Positions 44,578 through 55,489 are shown, counted from the stretch's first letter. The stretch: DNA of 64,000 bases from Arthrobacter sp. MYb227 (GCF_002975435.1 NZ_PCPT01000001.1:310001-374000), one strand, 5' to 3'. Notes: generated by a model not told the origin, from the letters alone. A program made the numbers and translations.

Positions 44578-45461
44578 TTCTGGTCCTTCGTGTCTTTGGT
44601 TTCAATAGGTGTTGAGGTGCTTTGGGTGCGTTGCGCCGGGTCTGCCCCTGGTGCACCGGCCATGTTTTGGTAGACGGCGACCGGGTCTAATCCGGCGGCG
44701 ATTGCCGCCGCATCGGCAATATCTTCCTGTTGGCGACGGTAGTCATCTGACACCAAGCGATACCACAGGAATACTGCAAATCCGGCGAAGACAACCCATT
44801 CGATGCCGTAGAAGATATTGAGCCAGTTGATCTGGCGTTCCTGCGGCTGCGGGCCCACATCAACTTGGATCAGCCCTGTGGCTTCGGCAGATCGATCCAT
44901 CTGGTTTTCACCGGTGACCGGTCCGGCCACGAGGAATCCACTGTAGGAAGGAACATCCCAAATATTGATCAGTTCGGCTACCGACAATGAGTCAAAGACG
45001 ATGCCATCACCCGTTCGTGTTTTGGGCGCCTCGGTAGGCAATAGACGCCCGGTGAGCTGCAGGGTTCCGGTGGGAGCCGGTGCCGGGTCGCTTTCATCGG
45101 GTTGCCAGCCACGTACCACAGGGATGGTGTTGTTGTCCGGAGCGCCATCAACTTCGAAGGGTGCGACTACCCAGTAGCCCTTCTCACCGCCTTCGAGCCG
45201 GTTACTGATCAGGATCTGTTTTCCGGGTAGGAAATGCCCGGTGGCCTCGACCATTTGGTCGGCCATTTTAGCCATCAGAACTTCTGTGGGCTTGAAATGA
45301 GAGGTGAGAGCCACGGGATTTTCGGTGGTGGTCACCGGCGGTGGGGCGTCTGTGGCGGAGCGGTTAAACTGCCACTGGCTAAGCAGGACAAAGCCCGTGG
45401 CGACCACTAGGGCACCGAGCAGGGACAGAATCCAACGAGGTTTAAGGGCAGTTTTCAGCAC
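44574..45461 (-). CDS. SURF1-family cytochrome oxidase assembly protein
   Basis: A 295-residue inner-membrane protein that helps assemble the aa3-type cytochrome c oxidase. It has the two SURF1 membrane segments, LSLLGALVVATGFVLLSQWQ near the N-terminus and EWVVFAGFAVFLWYRLV near residue 220, with a periplasmic domain between, including VEATGHFLPGKQILISNRLE and VVPVVRGWQPDE-like strands. The C-terminal 60 residues are cytoplasmic and variable. A TACGGT box lies 6 nt before its GTG start. Confidence 0.9.
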   Translation of the reverse strand: MLKTALKPRWILSLLGALVVATGFVLLSQWQFNRSATDAPPPVTTTENPVALTSHFKPTEVLMAKMADQMVEATGHFLPGKQILISNRLEGGEKGYWVVAPFEVDGAPDNNTIPVVRGWQPDESDPAPAPTGTLQLTGRLLPTEAPKTRTGDGIVFDSLSVAELINIWDVPSYSGFLVAGPVTGENQMDRSAEATGLIQVDVGPQPQERQINWLNIFYGIEWVVFAGFAVFLWYRLVSDDYRRQQEDIADAAAIAAGLDPVAVYQNMAGAPGADPAQRTQSTSTPIETKDTKDQK

Positions 45462-45585
45462 TATACAACCGTACGTCGATTCGGCAGCTAAGAGCGAATG
45501 GAACTAATCTTCTGTCTCATTCGTTCACGCGAGATTGGCCACATGCTGTGCCGCTACCCCGCCGTACCACGAGCTATTTTGGACG

Positions 45586-46098
45586 CTAAACCGTTGAAAA
45601 ATCGATTGTTGAGTTGATAAGTTCGGCAATAACTTCGGCATCATGGGCGCGCCGTAGCGAGGTTCTAAAGGAATCCTTAGACAGCGATCTAGCTAGGGCC
45701 GCAAGCATATTCAGATGTGCGGAATAGCTGGTTGCCGGTGTTGCCAGTAGCAGTACCACCTGGGCTGCGCCATCTACAGCCCCAAAATCAATGCCCTTAC
45801 CGAAGGCTACAACACCCACGGCAATACTTGTTTGAGTCGTTGTTTCGGAGCGAGCATGAGCAATGCCGATGCCGCCGGGAAGTCCCGTGGCTAGCTGATG
45901 TTCGCGCCTGTCGACCTCGGTCAAGAACTTTTCAAGGTTCTCAATACGACTTGCCGCATACAGTTTTTCGGCAAGCACTCCCACCGCTGCCTCACGATGT
46001 GGCACGTTAAGTTCCAACACCACAAGATCCGCGCTGGCCACTGGTTCAGTGTTCTGAGCGGGAGCATGCTGTAGGGGGGTTTGCATTGTTGTTTGCAT
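45586..46098 (-). CDS. PTS fructose/mannitol-type EIIA protein
   Basis: A 170-residue cytoplasmic phosphocarrier of the fructose/nitrogen EIIA family. The phosphorylated histidine is in GGIGIAHARSETTTQ, and the strand-helix pattern VLELNVPHREAAVGVLAEKL and QVVLLLATPATSYSAHLNML fits. No EIIB or EIIC is next to it. The frame opens up to 46224, but the upstream 42 residues look non-coding; starts at 46098 or 46086 are both possible and neither has a good ribosome binding site. Confidence 0.8.
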   Translation of the reverse strand: MQTTMQTPLQHAPAQNTEPVASADLVVLELNVPHREAAVGVLAEKLYAASRIENLEKFLTEVDRREHQLATGLPGGIGIAHARSETTTQTSIAVGVVAFGKGIDFGAVDGAAQVVLLLATPATSYSAHLNMLAALARSLSKDSFRTSLRRAHDAEVIAELINSTIDFSTV

Positions 46099-46226
46099 CA
46101 ATTCGGGGAAGCGTGGTTTGGCGGTCGGGGGGGCGCTAGTGGCTCTGTTTTGTAGCGTACAGGAGCCTTGCGCTATGGCGCAGGCTTTATTAGCGCACAA
46201 AGTATAAGTGGTGGAGCTACGCAAAA

Positions 46227-46278
46227 GGCGACCGATTTCAGTAAATTGTTGATCACAAGATGCTGAAACACGGTCGCC
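46227..46278 (-). terminator. Rho-independent terminator of guaB3
   Basis: On the minus strand GGCGACCG-TTTCAG arms pair over about 14 bp and are followed by TTTT. It lies 30 nt after the guaB3 stop. Confidence 0.88.
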
Positions 46279-46307
46279 TTCGACGGTGTTGCAAAAAAAC
46301 TAATACA

Positions 46308-47453
46308 TTAGTCCGCTTCGTAGGGTGAAACTACCACGTCCACGCGCTGGAATTCCTTCAAATCCGAGTAGCCGGTGGTGGCCATCGAGCGGCGCAGTGC
46401 GCCAACTAGGTTTGAGGTTCCGTTGGTGTGGTGCGAAGGACCGTAGAGCAGCTGCTCCAGTGGTGCGACGGTGCCAACCTTGACCCGATCGCCACGCGGG
46501 TTGTTCTCGTGGGTGGCTTCCATGCCCCAGTGCCAGCCAGCACCAGGCGCTTCTGCGGCGCGCGCCAGTGCGGTACCGAGCATTACTGCGTCGGCGCCCA
46601 TGGCGATGGCCTTGACGATGTCTCCGCTGGTGCCCAGTCCGCCGTCGGCGATCACGTGGACGTAACGGCCGCCGGATTCATCCAGGTAGTCGCGGCGTGC
46701 TGCTGCAACGTTGGAGATGGCGGTGGCCATCGGTGCATGGATGCCCAGCGCCCGACGGGTGGTGCCAGAGGCACCGCCACCGAAGCCCACGAGCACACCT
46801 GCGGCGCCGGTGCGCATCAGGTGCAGGGCCGGGGTGTAGCCCGCGGCGCCGCCTACGATGACCGGAACGTCGAGTTCGTAGATGAACTGCTTGAGGTTCA
46901 GCGGTTCATGGTTCTTGGAGACGTGCTCTGCGGAGACGGTGGTGCCGCGGATGACAAATACGTCAACGCCGGCCTCAACAACCGTCTTGTAGTGTTCCTG
47001 GGTGCGTTGCGGGGTCAGTGACCCTGCAACGGTTACACCCGATTCACGGATCTCGGCAAGACGCGCGGTGATCAGCTCGGGCTGGATCGGTGCTGCGTAG
47101 AGTTCCTGCAATCGTTTGGTGATTGCCGGGTCAAAGTGGCCGCCATCGGCCGACTTCAGTGCCGCGATTTCTTCGAGCACCTTGGTCGGGTCCTCGTAGC
47201 GGGTCCACAGACCCTCAAGGTTTAGAACGCCTAGGCCACCGAGCTTGCCAAGGGCAATTGCTGTTGCCGGGGACATGACCGAGTCCATGGGGGCACCAAG
47301 GATCGGGGTCTCGAAGGAGTATGCGTCAATCTGCCACTTGACCGAGACATCATGTGGGTCACGGGTGCGACGGTTAGGAACAATCGCCACATCATCAAGG
47401 GAGTACGCCTGGGCTGCACGCTTGGAGCGGCCGATTTCAATCTCATAAGTCAC
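46308..47453 (-). CDS. guaB3: GuaB3-family IMP dehydrogenase-related protein
   Basis: A 381-residue TIM-barrel protein of the actinobacterial GuaB3 type without CBS domains. Typical are EIEIGRSKRAAQAYSLDDVA, LGGLGVLNLEGLWTRY, VIRGTTVSAEHVSKNHEPLN and the barrel end MEATHENNPRGDRVKVG. The cysteine loop of true IMP dehydrogenases (GSICTTR in this genome's GuaB) is replaced by the RGTTVSAEH segment, as expected for the family. The reaction is uncertain: IMP dehydrogenase-like or GMP reductase-like activity are both discussed in the family. Confidence 0.9.
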   Translation of the reverse strand: MTYEIEIGRSKRAAQAYSLDDVAIVPNRRTRDPHDVSVKWQIDAYSFETPILGAPMDSVMSPATAIALGKLGGLGVLNLEGLWTRYEDPTKVLEEIAALKSADGGHFDPAITKRLQELYAAPIQPELITARLAEIRESGVTVAGSLTPQRTQEHYKTVVEAGVDVFVIRGTTVSAEHVSKNHEPLNLKQFIYELDVPVIVGGAAGYTPALHLMRTGAAGVLVGFGGGASGTTRRALGIHAPMATAISNVAAARRDYLDESGGRYVHVIADGGLGTSGDIVKAIAMGADAVMLGTALARAAEAPGAGWHWGMEATHENNPRGDRVKVGTVAPLEQLLYGPSHHTNGTSNLVGALRRSMATTGYSDLKEFQRVDVVVSPYEAD

Positions 47454-47542
47454 CGAACCAGCCTACCAGCTACGATGCGAGCGGCGGGGGCTTGCAGCTA
47501 CCCGCGCAGCTTCCCCGCCCACAACAGCATCTGTAGTCCGTG

Positions 47543-48787
47543 CTATTTCCCTAGCTGCTCTAGCGTTGCGCTAAGTGCAGTCGCGGCGGCGTGTTCACCC
47601 TGAGCGATGATTTCTAGTTGATCGGCAAGTGTAGCGAAATGTGCCGAACGCTCTTCCACATCGATCTCAGGGTCGATCAAATCGGTGAAGACGATCCAGT
47701 CCTGGGCTAGGTGTGAGTAATCTGCTACGTGTGTTTCCAGCGCGCGGAGACCCGGAAGCGTTGCCGCCTCGGTGAGGAAGTCTGCGTACTGACCACGTAA
47801 TGCACCGATTCCGCCAAAACGGGTATCGGTGAGGAAACCCAAAATTTGGTTGAGCCCGGATTCTAGGCGCGTTGGATCCTCAAAGATTCTGGTCCAGCCC
47901 TTGCGTGTGGTGGTGTCGCGGAGGCGCTCGGCCCAGTTGTTCATCCCTGCAATGCCGAAGTTTTTCGCGAAGTGGGTAGGGATTCCTTCAAGTTCGCTGG
48001 TGCCCAACATACGTGAAGTCATCTGGTCTATCGCTTCGCGAGCCGCCTTGGCCAGCGCCGAGGCCGATGGCCCGGTACTGGTGGGGATCCAGGCTTGCCA
48101 GTGCTTATCGCGCTTGCGTTGAGCACGTGCGAAGGCAAGGTCTGAAGGTGAGATTGGGGTCAGCGATCCCGAGCCGTCGTCGATAAGCAGGTCATCTCCG
48201 TGCTCTCCCACCACCACCAGGTCGATGGCATCGGATTCTTCAATGGCTTCGGCATCAACCCACGGCAACGCTGCAACGGAGGCGCGGACCACCACGGCAC
48301 GGCCTGCGTCCAATCCGGCATCCAGATATTCGGCGGCAAGTCGGGCACTGCCGGTGGTGCGTTCGTTGACCTTGGCACCGCAGCGTGTCAGCAGGTTTGC
48401 CGTGTACGGTTCGGGGTGCGCACGGGTGACGATTGTCGCAGTGGTGACAGAGTCATATTCGAAGGTGAAGATCATGAATCCGATGCCACCTGCCAGCCCA
48501 GCGAGCATTGCTTCGGAAATTGGTTCACCGGTGATCGGGTGGGTAACTCCGGCTTGTGTGAGTACCCGGTGCCAGAGTGCTGCGTCGTATTGGATGACAT
48601 TTTCTGGTGCTGGGTATTCTGGCAGCTCTGCTTCTTCCGCGGCAGCCGCTGCCTCTGCGGCTTCTAGCGCATTGGCCGGACGCTCCGGCTTGGCCGCAAG
48701 AATGTGCTTGCGTGCGGTCGTATAGCTCTCACCGGTACGAGCCATGCGGTCTCGGGTGAGTTTCTTTAGGTTTTTTGGCTGAGCCAT
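47543..48787 (-). CDS. BtrH N-terminal/DUF4872-like protein
   Basis: A 414-residue soluble protein. It opens with a short helical motif NLKKLTRDRMARTGESYTTA seen in several actinobacterial proteins. Residues about 80-230 resemble the BtrH N-terminal domain (GLAGGIGFMIFTFEYDS, TTGSARLAAEYLDAGLDAGR, DLLIDDGSGSLTPISPSDLA), a cysteine-peptidase-like fold used in acyl transfer in butirosin synthesis. The rest resembles DUF4872. A catalytic cysteine is not obvious near the expected position. The role is unknown; it is upstream of guaB3 in the same direction. Confidence 0.65.
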   Translation of the reverse strand: MAQPKNLKKLTRDRMARTGESYTTARKHILAAKPERPANALEAAEAAAAAEEAELPEYPAPENVIQYDAALWHRVLTQAGVTHPITGEPISEAMLAGLAGGIGFMIFTFEYDSVTTATIVTRAHPEPYTANLLTRCGAKVNERTTGSARLAAEYLDAGLDAGRAVVVRASVAALPWVDAEAIEESDAIDLVVVGEHGDDLLIDDGSGSLTPISPSDLAFARAQRKRDKHWQAWIPTSTGPSASALAKAAREAIDQMTSRMLGTSELEGIPTHFAKNFGIAGMNNWAERLRDTTTRKGWTRIFEDPTRLESGLNQILGFLTDTRFGGIGALRGQYADFLTEAATLPGLRALETHVADYSHLAQDWIVFTDLIDPEIDVEERSAHFATLADQLEIIAQGEHAAATALSATLEQLGK

Positions 48788-49159
48788 TGAAGTGTTGTCC
48801 TTATTTACGTGCGCGGGGGTGCGGGGGTTTCCCGCTCATCTGAAGGGGCAACGCCATCTGAACATTCTACGCGGCTCACCAGGTCCCACGTACGCACCTA
48901 TGTAGCGCTCGCTAGCGGCCGTGATCAGCCATAATCTGCAGGCAGGGGGGTGCTGGTGCCAAGCGATTTTTCCGCGCTTTTCGGGGGTCAGCACGACCCC
49001 GCGTGGATGGTCTGACAGTGGCGAAATTGGTCGATTTCTGGTTGCCATCGGCCCAAAATACGCACGGGCTAGAAAGCCGGTTGCTGAAATATCATTCGCC
49101 GCTGGATACCACGGGAAATAAGTCCGTATTCCGCCAGATGGGCGGCTCTTGGGGACTAC
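48788..49159. other. Gap with no convincing gene
   Basis: About 370 nt upstream of the BtrH-like gene, holding its promoter. Short frames cross it on both strands (for example 48836-49207, leftward), but none has recognisable features. The stretch leads into the alcohol dehydrogenase relic and may be degraded sequence. Confidence 0.4.
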
Positions 49160-49428
49160 GCGGGCATGGTACTTTGCAGGGCGCTGTCGCTCCGAGTACC
49201 GAAGCAAGCATTGATCTTTAGCCGGTCCTGCTCAGTGGCCTGAAGCTGAGCCTGCTCATCGACGGAGATACCGCTCCACGGCCCTTTATCCCGAAACAGA
49301 TCAATCTTTACGACGACGGAAAATTCTCTTCCGACAAACTCACCAAGAACTACATGATTAATGACATCAATAATGCTGGTGCCGATTCCAAAAGTGGAAG
49401 CACGCTCAAGCCATTCATCCGTTTCTAA
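49160..49428 (+). pseudogene. Alcohol dehydrogenase C-terminal relic
   Basis: One rightward frame reads GHGTLQGAVAPSTEASIDL, a TAG stop at 49219-49221, then LIDGDTAPRPFIPKQINLYD and DINNAGADSKSGSTLKPFIRF, ending at TAA 49426-49428. The pattern (GTVALVGAPAPGTEVS, GDSxPQxFIP, DINQA-x3-SGKTIKPVLR) matches the last quarter of zinc-dependent aryl/benzyl-alcohol-type dehydrogenases. The N-terminal three quarters, including the zinc ligands and the nucleotide site, are absent. A dead fragment. Confidence 0.8.
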
Positions 49429-49534
49429 GCAGAGGCTTCGCCCCAGCTTTTGAAGGGAATGAGCTCACAGCCGGGCATGATCGTAACTCAGGGGGCGCTC
49501 CCCCACCTTTGCACGGCTAGGCGAGTTCGAACAT

Positions 49535-50344
49535 CTAATCCGGTTTAACCGCAACGATCAGCCGTGGCGTTATCAGATCAGCAGCGATCGCTTCGAAGAC
49601 ATGTTTCATGCGCAGCTCAGGTCGATCGCCCAACACAATCGGGATATCAAGTGGTCCCGGTCTACCCGCTTGCATGCGGGTGGCGAGTGCGAGTGCTTCG
49701 TGGCGACGATCAATATTTTGTGAAACGTCAAAGCCTGCCCCGATGAGGTGGTCAATATATGCCTCACCGCTTTCCACATGGGATGTATCTGCTGAGTCTG
49801 CCCAAGGAAGTGGATAAGTCAGCTCGTTGCTACCCATCAGATCGTAAATTCCCAGCGATCCGCCACGACGCAATACCCTGAAAATTTCTGTGAACACCGC
49901 ACGTTTCTCCCCAAGATTCATACCAACATGCATCAGCACCGCTGTATCAAACGATTCTGCGGCTAGGCCGGTGTGTTGCGCGGGGTGTCTGAGCATGGTG
50001 ATTGAACCGCCCATCCCACAGGCGTTATCCAGTTCGTTTGCAAGATCCACAAATTCGGAAGTGATATCCACTCCCGTGACCACGGCCCCTTGGGAGGCAA
50101 AGTATCGGGCGGGTCCGCCCAGTCCACTTCCGACATCCAGCACCCTAGTTCCCAAACCAATGTGCAGCTTCAGGGCAACGAATTGTGTTGCCTCTCGGCC
50201 ACCAATATGGAAGTGATCGGCTTCGCCTAGATCACTTGCCTTGAGGACTTCGGGTTCGTGTCCTTCAGCGCGCAATGCTGTATGAACGCGTTCACGCAGC
50301 ATGCCGGTGCTATAACGCTTAATCGTTTCCTCGGTCTCGCTCAC
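49535..50344 (-). CDS. SAM-dependent methyltransferase
   Basis: A 269-residue class I methyltransferase. Motif I is VLDVGSGLGGPARYFAS, motif II is VVTGVDITSEFVDLANEL and post-motif strands include FDTAVLMHVGMNL and FRVLRRGGSLGIYDLMG. This resembles methyltransferases of the UbiE/sterol or glycine-sarcosine type. The GTG at 50342-50344 is preceded by GGGGG at 8 nt and is preferred over the longer frame to 50410. It stands between a relic and the DUF427 gene. The substrate is unknown. Confidence 0.85.
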   Translation of the reverse strand: MSETEETIKRYSTGMLRERVHTALRAEGHEPEVLKASDLGEADHFHIGGREATQFVALKLHIGLGTRVLDVGSGLGGPARYFASQGAVVTGVDITSEFVDLANELDNACGMGGSITMLRHPAQHTGLAAESFDTAVLMHVGMNLGEKRAVFTEIFRVLRRGGSLGIYDLMGSNELTYPLPWADSADTSHVESGEAYIDHLIGAGFDVSQNIDRRHEALALATRMQAGRPGPLDIPIVLGDRPELRMKHVFEAIAADLITPRLIVAVKPD

Positions 50345-50562
50345 TTTGGTTCCCCCTTTAGGAGACCAGACGGGCGTGGCTTCCGGTGGAAACAACATGG
50401 GTACACCCATCCATTTTGAACTTCATCTTAGGCCGTGCATGCCGCTGCGTCGGCGTTCGTTCGTGACTGTTTTCTAGCGGATCGGCACTCGCCGGTGAGA
50501 ACTTGCCAAAGTGACAGAAATTTGATCTTGCTTCCCGGATTTGATGGGTTCATACTTGCCCC

Positions 50563-51363
50563 GTGGCCACTCGGGTATTGAACACTATGAACCAAATACT
50601 GCCGGAACTTCGCTATGAACCCACAAGCAAGTGGATTCGAGCGTTTAGCCGGGGCATCGCCGTGCTTGATACGCGGGAAGCGGTCTTGATTTGGGAGCCT
50701 ATGCGCATCACTCCCATCTATGCGGTTCCAGCCTCCGATGTGCTGGTACCACTTGCGCAGTCTTCGGCACGGCCGCAGCAAATAGATACTCCTCGGATGC
50801 TTTTCCCAGATGATGCATTCCTCTTGCATTCAGCCACCGGCATGATCTTGGACGTCCTTGTTGCCGGTCAGGTGCTTGAAGGTGCCGCATTTAAGTTTGC
50901 GGATCCCGAACTTGCAGATTATATTGAGTTCGACTTTCACGCGATTGACTGGTTTGAGGAAGAAGAGCGACTCTTTGCCCACGCCAGAGATGCTTTTCAC
51001 AGAATCGATGTTCGTTCAAGTAGCCGACATGTGAGGGTTGAATTCAATGGTGTGCTGTTCGCCGAGACACGCACCCCGGAGATACTCTTCGAAACGATGC
51101 TTCCGGCCAGATACTACTTGCCGCACGATTCGGTGATGTGGGAGCACTTGCAGCCAACCACTTCGAGTAGCATGTGCCCCTACAAGGGACGCGCAAACTA
51201 TTGGAAGGCGCAGGATGCTACCCAAACCGAAGTTGCTTGGAGCTACGCCGAGCCGGTACGCGGGTTGGAGCGGTTATCTGGACTCGTGTGCTTTTACAAC
51301 GAACGAGTAGATCTAATCATTGATGGAATCTTAGCTCCACGACCACGGTCACCTTTCGATTAG
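50563..51363 (+). CDS. Tandem DUF427 protein
   Basis: A 266-residue protein with two DUF427 copies. The second copy (about residues 150-260) is typical: VRVEFNGVLFAETRTPEILFE, ARYYLPHDSVMWEHLQPT, and CPYKGRANYW followed by VAWSYAEPV and LSGLVCFYNERVDLIIDG. The first copy (about residues 15-140) is divergent and lacks the CPYKG motif. Start GTG at 50563 or ATG at 50587. Function is unknown; it is divergent from the methyltransferase. Confidence 0.85.
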   Translation: MATRVLNTMNQILPELRYEPTSKWIRAFSRGIAVLDTREAVLIWEPMRITPIYAVPASDVLVPLAQSSARPQQIDTPRMLFPDDAFLLHSATGMILDVLVAGQVLEGAAFKFADPELADYIEFDFHAIDWFEEEERLFAHARDAFHRIDVRSSSRHVRVEFNGVLFAETRTPEILFETMLPARYYLPHDSVMWEHLQPTTSSSMCPYKGRANYWKAQDATQTEVAWSYAEPVRGLERLSGLVCFYNERVDLIIDGILAPRPRSPFD

Positions 51364-51404
51364 TGAATCACCGGGCGCTTTAGATCGCTAATCACTCCAG
51401 CGCT

Positions 51405-51920
51405 TTAGCGGGCTACCCGCAATCGGCGCTCGTAGCGATGTTCGAGCAGGGGCGGATCGAAGCGAGAATCTTCTTTGGTGTTAGGCGTAGGTTTCCAACC
51501 ATTTCGCTCATAAAGTGCGCTGGCTCTCTCATTGCCTTCAGCCACCCACAAATATGCGCGTTCATAGCCAAGCTCATGTAGTTCAGCGGTGGCTGATGCA
51601 AGTATCTGGCTACCAAACCCGCGTCCCCACACTTCGGGAAGCACATTCAATGCATAGAGTTCGCCGATGCAGGTGCCCTCGGTGTCGCGAGGCTTACCAA
51701 AATGGCTGAAGCCAATTACTCGTCCGTGCGTCTCCAGGACCAAAGGGTGCGCAACAATGTCTTGATCTACAAGAGTACGTTCCCAACGTTTGGTGATCGT
51801 CTCGACGTCCATGGAGGCAAGGAAAGCCTCCTCAAGTATTCCGTTGTAGCCTGCCTGCCATGCTTCCACCAGCACCTGGGCTATCGACCGGGCATCCTCA
51901 TAAACGGCACGGCGGATCAC
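51405..51920 (-). CDS. GNAT-family N-acetyltransferase
   Basis: A 171-residue acetyltransferase. Features: IRRAVYEDARSIAQVLVEAW at the start, LYALNVLPEVWGRGFGSQIL for CoA binding and RAYLWVAEGNERASALYERN near the end. The GTG start overlaps no neighbour. It faces the DUF427 gene; the stops are about 40 nt apart. The substrate is unknown. Confidence 0.9.
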   Translation of the reverse strand: MIRRAVYEDARSIAQVLVEAWQAGYNGILEEAFLASMDVETITKRWERTLVDQDIVAHPLVLETHGRVIGFSHFGKPRDTEGTCIGELYALNVLPEVWGRGFGSQILASATAELHELGYERAYLWVAEGNERASALYERNGWKPTPNTKEDSRFDPPLLEHRYERRLRVAR

Positions 51921-51995
51921 CGTGCTAGGTATCCTGCGCGGAAGGTACGGCTTCGAGATGATCTAACTGTCGTTCACTTCGCGGGGCCTCCAAGA

Positions 51996-52142
51996 TCAAT
52001 GTGCCTGTGCCAAAACTAGATTGATATCAGGCAAGAGACCCATAAACATTTCTAGGCCTCCGGCCATGAAAAAGATGAATGATGCAATAGCCACAGCACC
52101 AAGGACGATCGCGACAACAAGTACCTTACGTTCGGAAGTCAT
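51996..52142 (-). CDS. Small single-pass membrane protein
   Basis: A 48-residue frame starting at 52140-52142: a short charged N-terminus (MTSERK), one long hydrophobic segment (VLVVAIVLGAVAIASFIFFMA), and a short outside tail ending QAH. It lies between guaB and the acetyltransferase gene, same direction. There is no strong ribosome binding site. The frame is open further upstream to 52298, but that part is not protein-like. Moderately likely to be a real small membrane protein. Confidence 0.55.
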   Translation of the reverse strand: MTSERKVLVVAIVLGAVAIASFIFFMAGGLEMFMGLLPDINLVLAQAH

Positions 52143-52259
52143 AGTTTCAATCTTAGTGTTCCCTGAGCGCTTCTTTCTGCGGGCAGGTTCCCACCGACAG
52201 TAACCTTGCCCACGACTGTCAACGTCGTGGTGGCCTTTTGGATGATGGCGGTGAAATGC

Positions 52260-52310
52260 CAATGGCTCCCCACGCCCACCCGAGTATTCGGGAGGCATGA
52301 GGAGCCATTG
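52260..52310. terminator. Hairpin after guaB
   Basis: CAATGGCTCC (52260-52269) and GGAGCCATTG (52301-52310) are perfectly complementary around a 31-nt centre that also contains CCCGAGTATTCGGG, forming a second inner hairpin. It lies 19 nt after the guaB stop. No T-run. Confidence 0.65.
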
Positions 52311-52328
52311 GTCAGAGCCCTATGAGGT

Positions 52329-54035
<1,707 letters not shown>

Positions 54036-55247
54036 CTAATGCCGCGGGGTTCGTTTCTTTATGCCAAGTCGTTTGTTTATGCGCTCGGCGAGCGCCACGA
54101 TTTCATCTGGAATAAACATCCAGACTAAGAAACTGATCGAAGCGATCCACACAAGGATCGTCGGTAAGTTGATTAGTACAAATCCAATCAGCCCCCGCCG
54201 ATTATCAATTTCGACGGGTATCAGTCGTTCCGGATCCGCAGGGTCTTTGACAACCTGAATCTCTTGGCCTGTTTCCCTCAAGAGTTCCCAGCGCAACCCG
54301 TATTCGAGTTCGTAGACTTTAATTCCGAGCCGTACTTTAGCGTTATTACCCCGCCCTCCAATTTCTAGCATGACTGTGGTGAGCACGGGTTCGCTGCGAA
54401 CCAGATACCTGTCTCGAGAAAGTTCAGCGGTATTTGCTGCACCAAATATGAATGCCAGCACTGTCACCGCAATCAATAAGATTCCTAACAGGGTGCCGCG
54501 GATCCGGATATTCGTTTCGGCAAGGTTCGACCAGGTACCCGCGATCTGATGCTTCTTTTGTTCCAAGGCCGCATCGGTATTCTCGAGCGCGGCAGAGAAT
54601 GCATATCGCGCTTGGTCATTTGTTTGTTCCAGGGGCGCACTTTCGATGGCAGGTTGTCGATTTGGCATCTTCGGTCGAGGCAGTAGTCGGTGGCCCATGA
54701 CGACAGTGAATCCCGCAATCATCAAGCCCATCATGGAGCCGATGATGATCGTGTCTACCGGGTCATGATCCCAGTCTTGGCCTGGTGCCACAGCCAAATA
54801 TCGTGTGGAGTCAGCTGGATCTTGTACGACAGAAATTTGTGTACCTGCGGGGAATGTAAATCCGGTGCTGCACGATGTATTTGCGGTGATGGTTTGGCCG
54901 TGCAGGTCAATGTCCATCAGGCAAGCAGAATAGTCCTCAAGAAGCAGCGTCCCTTGCGCTATTTCTTGCGACTTGATCAGTTCGAAGTCTCTTTGATCAA
55001 TAGCGATGCTTCCGGCGGTGAATGCTGCGGCAATGATCAGTACGAGCAGTCCCATGGCCCCGCAGATCCGCCAGCGTCGAGTGTGGGCAAGAAGCCTTCG
55101 TTTGCTTCTGCTGCGTGCGAGCAGCTCGGTTGGCGGAACAATGAGCTTACGCTGGCACCAGCTCAGGATAGCGAGCAACAATCGGCCAAGCTTTGTGCTT
55201 CCAAACTCACCATAGGGTCGCGAATCGTCTTGTTCGTACCTACCCAT
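54036..55247 (-). CDS. Membrane protein with internally duplicated two-helix unit
   Basis: Unrecognised protein of 403 residues. It contains four transmembrane segments (about residues 62-84, 162-187, 250-275 and 350-377) arranged as two pairs. Each pair encloses an outside loop of about 70 residues, and the loops share a motif: ISVVQDPADSTRYLAVAPG in the first and IQVVKDPADPERLIPVEID in the second, preceded by G-(T/Q)-(Q/E). This resembles DUF3592-type outside domains. Between the pairs is a cytoplasmic stretch of about 60 residues. The start is ATG; function unknown. Upstream of guaB, same direction. Confidence 0.7.
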   Translation of the reverse strand: MGRYEQDDSRPYGEFGSTKLGRLLLAILSWCQRKLIVPPTELLARSRSKRRLLAHTRRWRICGAMGLLVLIIAAAFTAGSIAIDQRDFELIKSQEIAQGTLLLEDYSACLMDIDLHGQTITANTSCSTGFTFPAGTQISVVQDPADSTRYLAVAPGQDWDHDPVDTIIIGSMMGLMIAGFTVVMGHRLLPRPKMPNRQPAIESAPLEQTNDQARYAFSAALENTDAALEQKKHQIAGTWSNLAETNIRIRGTLLGILLIAVTVLAFIFGAANTAELSRDRYLVRSEPVLTTVMLEIGGRGNNAKVRLGIKVYELEYGLRWELLRETGQEIQVVKDPADPERLIPVEIDNRRGLIGFVLINLPTILVWIASISFLVWMFIPDEIVALAERINKRLGIKKRTPRH

Positions 55248-55489
55248 GGTTTGGGATGCGGTGTTTGTGAGAAACTCGGGAATGCAGGGGCCCGCGAAAA
55301 GTCATTGGTTTCTTCGTTGCCTTCCCTTGGTGCGGAACTGATGAAACCTCTAATCCGCTCTTGACCCTCTAGAAAAGACTACGATACCGTCTAAGGTTTT
55401 TTATCGGCCATCAAAAAGTTATGTGTGGCAGTCCCTTGGTCTCGGAACTTTCCAGGTGTTCTGGCCTTGGTCGGATTGTGAAACAAACT

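Noticed and set aside
48836-49207. Leftward frame of 123 codons upstream of the BtrH-like gene
   Set aside because: Arg/Pro-rich translation without any motif; partly opposite the dehydrogenase relic.
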